Positions 58,554 through 64,000 of a stretch of 64,000 nucleotides of DNA are shown here, one piece after another. Position 1 is the first letter of the stretch, and the number at the start of each line of letters is the position of its first letter. The stretch comes from CAZEHO01 sp964511945 (GTDB taxonomy: Bacteria > Actinomycetota > Acidimicrobiia > Spongiisociales > UBA11373): the NCBI GenBank assembly GCA_964511945.1, contig CAZEHO010000007.1, positions 36,690 to 100,689 of the forward strand, read 5' to 3'. The position numbers and the translations under genes are program-made. Below the pieces are notes generated by a model that saw nothing but the letters and a program-made list of their open reading frames with translations, ran no database searches and was not told the origin of the DNA.

Positions 58554-59612
58554 TCAGCAGATCCGGGGCAACTGCTCTCCGACCTGGGTATCGACCACCC
58601 GGGTGGCCCCGATGCCGGTCTTGGCGATCACCATGCCGGGATGAGAGTCGACGACTTCACCGATCTGAGCTGAATTCACGCCGAGTTCGTCGGCCCGCAT
58701 GATCTCGAGGGCCCGCTCGGCATCGGCTGCAGGAACGAAGACGACCATCTTTCCCTCGTTGGCCACGTAGAACGGGTCCATCCCCAGCAACTCGCAGGCC
58801 GACGCCACCGCCCGCTCCACCGGGAGACTCAATTCGTCGACCACCACACCGGCGGCGGCGACCCGGGCGATCTCGTTGAGCGTTGCGGCCAGCCCACCGC
58901 GCGTCGGGTCACGGAGTGCATGAACTTCGATCCCTTCTTCGAGCAGCGCCGCCACCAGGTGGTTCAGCGAAGCCGTATCCGACCGGATGGCCGACTCGAA
59001 CTCCAGGCCTTCGCGCACACTCATGATCGCCATGCCGTGATCGCCGATCGTCCCGCTCACCAGGATCCGGTCTCCCGGCCGCACGTTGCGCGGATGGATG
59101 TCGACACCCTCGGGGATGATCCCGATGCCGGTGGTGTTGATGTACACCCCGTCGCCGTGCCCTCGGTCGACCACCTTGGTATCCCCGGTGACGAGCTGCA
59201 CGCCGGCGTGCTCGGCCGCCTTGGCCATCGATTCGGAGATCATGCCGAGCTCGTCGATGGGCATTCCCTCTTCGAGAATGAACGCGACGCTCACGAACAG
59301 CGGGGTGGCGCCGGCCATCGCAACGTCGTTGACGGTCCCGTTGATCGCGAGCTCTCCGATGTTCCCGCCAGGGAACACCCGGGGGCGTACCACGAAGCTG
59401 TCGGTCGACATGGCGATGCGGCCCGACGGCAGGTCGAGGGTGGCGGCATCACCGAGTCCGCGCAGGTGCTCGTTGTCGAAGGCCGGGAGGAAAAGGTGCT
59501 CGACGAGTTCGGCCGACAGCTTCCCTCCTCCGCCGTGACCCATGACGATGTTGGGCTGGTTCCGGAGTGGGGCCGGGCAGGCCCAACCGTCGATGGTGGC
59601 GCCATCGCTCAC
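58554..59612 (-). CDS. hypE: [NiFe]-hydrogenase maturation protein HypE
   Basis: HypE dehydrates the thiocarboxamide that HypF attaches to its C-terminal cysteine, giving the thiocyanate that becomes CN- on the NiFe iron. The 352-residue protein has the PurM-like start NIVMGHGGGGKLSAELV, DSFVVRP, GDTKVVDRG and LRDPTRGGLAATLNE, and ends in the required PRIC. GTG 59612 overlaps the hypD stop by four bases. Confidence 0.95.
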   Translation of the reverse strand: MSDGATIDGWACPAPLRNQPNIVMGHGGGGKLSAELVEHLFLPAFDNEHLRGLGDAATLDLPSGRIAMSTDSFVVRPRVFPGGNIGELAINGTVNDVAMAGATPLFVSVAFILEEGMPIDELGMISESMAKAAEHAGVQLVTGDTKVVDRGHGDGVYINTTGIGIIPEGVDIHPRNVRPGDRILVSGTIGDHGMAIMSVREGLEFESAIRSDTASLNHLVAALLEEGIEVHALRDPTRGGLAATLNEIARVAAAGVVVDELSLPVERAVASACELLGMDPFYVANEGKMVVFVPAADAERALEIMRADELGVNSAQIGEVVDSHPGMVIAKTGIGATRVVDTQVGEQLPRIC

Positions 59613-60718
59613 GACGTCACTCCTTCGATCTCAGCGAACCGTCCGTATGTGTAGTAGGCGGCACAGGCACCTTCACTCGACACCATGGTGGCCCCGAGCG
59701 GCGAGCGGGGAGTGCACTCGTTGCCGAAGGCCTCACACTCGTTCGGCTTGATCAGGCCCTGGAGCACCTCACCCGACCGGCAGACGGCCGGCTCCTGCGT
59801 GGCGATGTCCTCGACCTTGAACCGGCGTGCCGCATCGAAATCGGCATACCGCTCGGAGAGCTCCCAGCCGCTGCCGGGGATCATCCCGATCCCGCGCCAG
59901 TTGCGATCGGTCACCTCGAAGACATCGGCGATCAGCTTCTGAGCGGGCTTGTTGCCGGCGTAGTTCACGGCCCGGGGGTAGGCGTTCTCCGCCGAGGCAT
60001 TGCCGGATTCGAGCTGCACCACCGTCTTGCGGATGCCTTCGAGCACGTCGAGAGGCTCGAATCCGGTGACCACGATCGGGACTCCGTACTCCTCCACGAT
60101 CGGGACGTACTCGGCGTAGCCCATCACCGAGCACACATGGCCGGCTGCCAGAAACCCCTGAACCCGGTTCACCGGCGAGTGGAGGATTGCCCTGATCGCC
60201 GGCGGCACCAGCACATGGGAGACCAGCATCGAGAAGTTGGTGATCCCGTGCTGCTTCGCCTGATAGACGGCCATGGCGTTGGCCGGCGCGGTCGTCTCGA
60301 ACCCGATCCCGAAGAACACGACCTGTCGGTCAGGGTTGTCTCGTGCGATGGCGAAGGCGTCGAGCGGGGAATACACGATCCGGATGTCACCGCCGCCGCC
60401 TTTGATCTGGAAGAGGTCGGCGTTGCTGCCGGGAACCCGCAGCATGTCTCCGAAGGAACAGAAGATAACGTCGTCGCGGGCCGCAATGGCGAGCGCCTTG
60501 TCGATGGTTTCCAGCGGTGTGACGCACACCGGGCATCCCGGCCCGTGGACCAGTTCGATGTTCTCGTTCAGCAGCTTGTCGATCCCGTTGCGGATGATGG
60601 AATGCGTCTGCCCGCCGCACACCTCCATGAGGACCCAATGCTGGGTGGTGATCCGGTCGATCTCATCGAAGAGCTTCCTGGCCAGCTCGGGATCGCGGTA
60701 CTCGTCGAGGTACTTCAT
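59609..60718 (-). CDS. hypD: [NiFe]-hydrogenase maturation protein HypD
   Basis: The 369-residue protein has the CGGQTHSI motif (Cys near residue 34), HGPGCPVCVTP (about 63–73), and C-terminal cysteines in AVCRSGEVLQGLIKPNECEA and FGNECTP ... SSEGACAAYY, which bind the [4Fe-4S] cluster. HypD and HypC assemble the Fe(CN)2CO group. It follows hypC after 200 bases containing a repeat element, and overlaps hypE. Confidence 0.95.
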   Translation of the reverse strand: MKYLDEYRDPELARKLFDEIDRITTQHWVLMEVCGGQTHSIIRNGIDKLLNENIELVHGPGCPVCVTPLETIDKALAIAARDDVIFCSFGDMLRVPGSNADLFQIKGGGGDIRIVYSPLDAFAIARDNPDRQVVFFGIGFETTAPANAMAVYQAKQHGITNFSMLVSHVLVPPAIRAILHSPVNRVQGFLAAGHVCSVMGYAEYVPIVEEYGVPIVVTGFEPLDVLEGIRKTVVQLESGNASAENAYPRAVNYAGNKPAQKLIADVFEVTDRNWRGIGMIPGSGWELSERYADFDAARRFKVEDIATQEPAVCRSGEVLQGLIKPNECEAFGNECTPRSPLGATMVSSEGACAAYYTYGRFAEIEGVTS

Positions 60719-60725
60719 CCGTGCA

Positions 60726-60879
60726 CCGCCGCACGACCTTGAGCGCGCTCAGATGCGGCCAGGAACGCCGCCGGCTGCGTCCTCGTCCTCGACGCATTTC
60801 GGCCAATGCGCCTTCGTTCTGCGTCCTTGCCGGACGGCACCCCTGCCTCGCCCTGAGCATCACCCAGGCCGTACGACGG
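60726..60879. mobile_element. MITE-like inverted repeat inserted in the hyp operon
   Basis: The 154-base tract between hypD and hypC has ends 60726–60752 and 60853–60879 that match as inverted repeats at 18 of 27 positions (most mismatches are G-U compatible). Its core shares ordered blocks with the element at 45326–45495, including the 14-mer TGCGTCCTTGCCGG (60820–60833 and 45428–45441) and CTCGCCCTGA (60847–60856). No open frame is present. It may influence the hypC–hypD transcript. Confidence 0.6.
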
Positions 60880-60918
60880 AGCACATTGCGCGTTATAGAG
60901 GATCATGGATGATCGAAT

Positions 60919-61209
60919 TCAATCCTCGCCCCGGGCGATCGCCTCCTCTTCGGCGAGCGCCACGTTGGCGTCCAGTTCCCCGGCGAGGATGCCCATCTCC
61001 CGCATCAGTGCCAGGGTTTCGTGGGCAGATTCCTCGTCGACCATGGTGATCGCAAACCCGACGTGCACGATCACGTAGTTCCCGATCTCGGCCTCAGGGA
61101 CGAAGGTGAGGGCGACCTCTTTGAGGATGCCGTCGAAATCGACCTTCCCCATCTGGGTGCCGTCGCGCTCATAGAGCTCGACGATCTTGCCGGGGATCCC
61201 GAGACACAT
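60919..61209 (-). CDS. hypC: [NiFe]-hydrogenase maturation chaperone HypC
   Basis: The 96-residue protein begins MCLGIPGKIVELY, with the essential Cys2 that binds the Fe(CN)2CO precursor, and FDGILKEVALTFVPEAEIGNYV typical of HypC/HupF. It has a charged C-terminal helix longer than usual (about 60–96). It lies six bases after hypF and before hypD. Confidence 0.95.
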   Translation of the reverse strand: MCLGIPGKIVELYERDGTQMGKVDFDGILKEVALTFVPEAEIGNYVIVHVGFAITMVDEESAHETLALMREMGILAGELDANVALAEEEAIARGED

Positions 61210-61215
61210 GTCCTG

Positions 61216-63480
61216 TTACCTCCGTCCTGCGAGCGCAATCTGCCCCAGCGCGAGACCCCCATCGTTGGGGGGCACGAGCCGGTGAACCAGAACTTCGAAC
61301 CCGGCCGCCTCCAGACCCTGTGCGGCCCCTTCGAGCAGCGTCACGTTCTGGAAGACGCCGCCGCTGAGGGCTGCGGTGTCAACATGGTACAGCCGCCTCA
61401 GATGCTCGGCCGCCGCGACCACGGCCTGGATGACCGCACGATGGAACCGGCTGGAGATGGCCCCGACGGGCGTTCCGGCCACGACATCGGCCACCACTGC
61501 GGCCACCACCGGCCCCGGATCCAGAACCAGCCCGTCGGGTCCCTCGATCAGTTCGAACCGGTACTCGCCGGGGGCGTCGGGAGTTCCGAGGGCCTCCAGT
61601 TCGATCGCAGCTTGACCCTCGTAGGTGATTTGATGTCGCACTCCGGCGATGGATGCGACCGCGTCGAAGAGCCGCCCCATGCTCGTCGTGGCGACACTGT
61701 TGAGGCCGGTGTCGAGCTGATGGCGCACGATGTCACGCTCGTCACCGGGTGCTGCGGCCACCGCCGGGATCTGGTCGCTCCACTCGACGCCTGCCGCGTC
61801 GAGATGGGAGAGTGCCATCCGGTAGGGCCGTTGCACCGCAGCATCACCGCCCACGAGTTGCGCGGCGCCGAGATGCCCGCCCCGTTCGAATCCGCCGAGA
61901 TCCCCCACGAGAAGTTCGCCGCCCCAGATGGTTCCGTCCGTGCCGTATCCAGTACCGTCGAAGCTGAACCCAATCACCGGATCCACCCGGCGGTGCTCTG
62001 CCATCACCGAACCGATGTGGGCATGGTGGTGCTGGACGTGGACGATCTGGTCCGGGTAGTTCTCCTCGGCCCAGCGGGTTGAGAGGTACCGGGGATGGAG
62101 ATCGGCGACGACCAATTCCGGTTCGATCCGGAACACGCCGGCCATGTGGTCGACGGCGTCGGTGAAGGCCATCAGAGTTTCGAAGTTCTCCATGTCGCCG
62201 ATGTGCTGGCTCATGAAGGCCTGGGTTCCGGCGGCCAGGCAGAAAGTGGCCTTGAGTTCGCCACCCACCGCAAGCGCGGGTGTGACCGGCTCCGGGAGCG
62301 TCACCGGGAAGGGTGCATACCCCCGGCTGCGCCGGATTGGAAGGTCACCACCCGCCGCCACCCGCATCACCGAGTCGTCACAGTGCACGTGGATTGCTCG
62401 ATCGTGCAGGAGCAAGGCGTCGGCCAAGGTCACCAGCTTGGTCCGTGCTTCCTCGTTGTCCTTGGCGATCGGCTCATTTGCGAGGTTGGCCGACGTCATC
62501 AGCCACACGTCGCCGGGCTCGAGGAGCAGGTGGTGGAGGGGTGAGTAGGGGAGCATCACGCCGATGCGGGTGTTGCCCGGCGCGATTCCTTCGCTGAGGT
62601 CGCTGCCTGCTGCCTCGGCGACGAGGACGATCGGGCGCTGGGGCGCGGACAGCAGTTCGACTTCCTCCTGGGTGATATCGGCCACCGCAATGGCGGTGTC
62701 GAGATCCGCAGCCATGACGGCAAACGGCTTGGCAGTCCGGGCTTTTCGCTCTCGCAGGGTTCGGACGGCGTTGTCGTTGCGCGCATCGCAGGCAAGGTGG
62801 AAGCCGCCGATTCCTTTGATCGCCACGATGCGGCCTTCTGCGATGAGTCTCCTCGCCTCGGCGATGGCGTCGGGCACCTCGGGTGCGGTTCCCTCTGCCT
62901 CGAGCCACACCCGGGGCCCGCAGGCCGGACAGGCATTCGGCTGGGCGTGGAACCGGCGATCGACCGGGTCGTCGTACTCGGCCTCGCAGGCGGGGCACAT
63001 GACGAACGGCGCCATCGTCGTCAGCGGCCGGTCGTACGGGGTGTCCCGGGTGATGGTGAATCGTGGCCCGCAGTTGGTGCAATTGATGAAGGGGTAGCGG
63101 TAGCGGCGGTCGGCCGGATCCTGCATCTCCCGCACACAGTCGGCGCACACTTCGAGATCCGGCGACACCAGCGTGGTGGCCGAGTCGTCCCGCCGGCTCT
63201 CGACGATGGTGAACCCGTCCTCGCGACGCGGAGTCATCCCCCGGCGGTCGATGTGATCGATGTGTGCCAACGGCGGGGGATTCGTCTCGAGGTCGTCGAT
63301 GAAATGATCGATGTCGTCGGCCGGCCCCTCGAGTTCGATGAAGACACCGGCGCCGTCGTTGCCGACGAACCCGCTCAGGCCGAGGCCGGTCGCCAATTGG
63401 TAGACGGTCGGGCGAAACCCGACCCCCTGCACGACACCGGTGATCCGAAGCTGCTCCCGGACGATGCGCTGCTCGCTCAT
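61216..63480 (-). CDS. hypF: Carbamoyltransferase HypF
   Basis: HypF makes carbamoyl-adenylate and transfers it to HypE. The 754-residue protein has, in order, an acylphosphatase domain (GVVQGVGFRP, about 14–23), two zinc fingers with CADC ... CTNC and CPAC ... CPAC (about 107–185), a YrdC-like domain (about 200–360) and the Kae1-like carbamoyltransferase with HHHAHIGSVMAEH and the C-terminal ALSGGVFQN. ATG 63480 is preferred as it opens at the acylphosphatase; an open frame extends 35 codons upstream. First gene of hypF-C-D-E. Confidence 0.95.
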   Translation of the reverse strand: MSEQRIVREQLRITGVVQGVGFRPTVYQLATGLGLSGFVGNDGAGVFIELEGPADDIDHFIDDLETNPPPLAHIDHIDRRGMTPRREDGFTIVESRRDDSATTLVSPDLEVCADCVREMQDPADRRYRYPFINCTNCGPRFTITRDTPYDRPLTTMAPFVMCPACEAEYDDPVDRRFHAQPNACPACGPRVWLEAEGTAPEVPDAIAEARRLIAEGRIVAIKGIGGFHLACDARNDNAVRTLRERKARTAKPFAVMAADLDTAIAVADITQEEVELLSAPQRPIVLVAEAAGSDLSEGIAPGNTRIGVMLPYSPLHHLLLEPGDVWLMTSANLANEPIAKDNEEARTKLVTLADALLLHDRAIHVHCDDSVMRVAAGGDLPIRRSRGYAPFPVTLPEPVTPALAVGGELKATFCLAAGTQAFMSQHIGDMENFETLMAFTDAVDHMAGVFRIEPELVVADLHPRYLSTRWAEENYPDQIVHVQHHHAHIGSVMAEHRRVDPVIGFSFDGTGYGTDGTIWGGELLVGDLGGFERGGHLGAAQLVGGDAAVQRPYRMALSHLDAAGVEWSDQIPAVAAAPGDERDIVRHQLDTGLNSVATTSMGRLFDAVASIAGVRHQITYEGQAAIELEALGTPDAPGEYRFELIEGPDGLVLDPGPVVAAVVADVVAGTPVGAISSRFHRAVIQAVVAAAEHLRRLYHVDTAALSGGVFQNVTLLEGAAQGLEAAGFEVLVHRLVPPNDGGLALGQIALAGRR

Positions 63481-63581
63481 CAGGCCGCCACCGTACCGGT
63501 GTGGGCACCGGCGCCGGAGGGGGCCAAGGACCCGAGTGTGCCCGACTAATGGCAGCGTCGAATCAGGACCCCGGATCCCGA

Positions 63582-63716
63582 TCACGAAGCCGTCTGCTGC
63601 TCCTCGACCGGTTCTGCCGCGGGGAGAGCGATCTCGTCGGGCTCGAATCGAGGATCAGGGAACTCGAGTGGCTCCGGTTCCACCATGATCACGCGCTGCT
63701 GCTCGCCGATGTCCAC
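63582..63716 (-). CDS. Small acidic proline-rich peptide (44 residues)
   Basis: A short frame starting at GTG 63716 reads MDIGEQQRVIMVEPEPLE and continues acidic, proline-rich to the TGA. AGAGGAG lies seven bases upstream of the GTG, a strong ribosome site, which supports translation. Similar short acidic peptides occur in many bacteria as unnamed ORFs, but no family can be named. It lies 101 bases upstream of hypF in the same direction. A heptamer-like run GAATCAG, GACCCCG, GATCCCG crosses its stop. Confidence 0.5.
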   Translation of the reverse strand: MDIGEQQRVIMVEPEPLEFPDPRFEPDEIALPAAEPVEEQQTAS

Positions 63717-64000
63717 GGGTTTCTCCTCTTCAGTTGGGTCTCCAAATGGCTCGCGACCGTCGCTGTAGGGAACCTCATCGGGGCTGCTCCCGGTCGTGGC
63801 GCATACGGCACGGAACCGGGGCTCCGTCCAGGTGGTCCGCGCCCCTTCGAGCCGCCCCTCGGCGAACCACCATCGATTTCACCGCAGCCTGCCTTCCCGT
63901 TGTCGAAGAAGCTGCGTATCTGGGTCTCCGGTTGGACCTCGCCTGCTTCTAGGTGTACTCGGTCAGGACGTTGGTTACGGATTTGGGTAGGTGAAGACCT

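Noticed and set aside
63734..63952. Plus-strand open frame of 72 codons near the right edge
   Set aside because: Arginine-rich composition in a GC-rich region, no ribosome site and no recognised motif; it looks like a chance frame. The last 284 bases show no gene I can support.

Overview
The window is a 64 kb GC-rich bacterial chromosome segment that carries the replication origin region. The gene order rsmG–jag–yidC–yidD–rnpA–rpmH / dnaA–dnaN–recF–dciA–gyrB–gyrA, the DUF3566 membrane protein behind gyrA, many GTG starts and four-base stop/start overlaps point to an actinobacterium. A non-model, probably deep-branching lineage (Acidimicrobiia-like) fits best, because cytochrome c is matured by a System I (Ccm) set and the bc complex is of the split b6 / subunit IV-c type. 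The lineage assignment is an inference from gene content, not from a tree.

Layout. 1–13 kb: origin region with a near-perfect parS palindrome, DnaA boxes, the ribosomal/membrane insertion genes on the minus strand and the replication and gyrase genes on the plus strand. 13–16 kb: a repressor-like regulator, an MFS exporter, a tiny membrane protein and a Rossmann-like protein in one minus-strand unit, with inverted-repeat operators upstream. 16–19 kb: a cobalamin riboswitch in front of btuF-btuC-btuD. 19–36 kb: mixed single genes (VIT metal transporter, PPK2, DUF523/DUF1722, M23 peptidase, SurE, amidohydrolase, a TetR/ABC exporter unit, a secreted beta-propeller lipoprotein, IF-1, an RRM protein, a PfkB kinase and an AlkC-like repair protein).

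36.5–55.8 kb is the most unusual part: a respiratory island bracketed by two halves of a cytochrome c maturation system (ccmF-H-I-G on the left, ccmA-B-C-D-E on the right). Between them are a nine-heme membrane cytochrome overlapping a cytochrome b fused to three c domains, a seven-heme NapC-like cytochrome, a Rieske/cytochrome b6/subunit IV complex whose subunit IV carries seven CxxCH motifs, and a ten-heme surface lipoprotein made of two similar halves with calcium-loop-like motifs. This gives 36 predicted c-type hemes in five proteins, consistent with long-range or extracellular electron transfer from the quinone pool. 58.5–63.5 kb is a hypF-hypC-hypD-hypE maturation operon for a [NiFe] hydrogenase whose structural genes are not in the window. 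Together these suggest a hydrogen- or quinol-driven multiheme electron transport chain.

Intergenic DNA is also notable. At least seven spacers or gene ends carry degenerate tandem repeats phased every seven bases, each with its own consensus. Two spacers carry related 150–170 bp inverted-repeat (MITE-like) elements, and several others carry tight hairpins with three-base loops.
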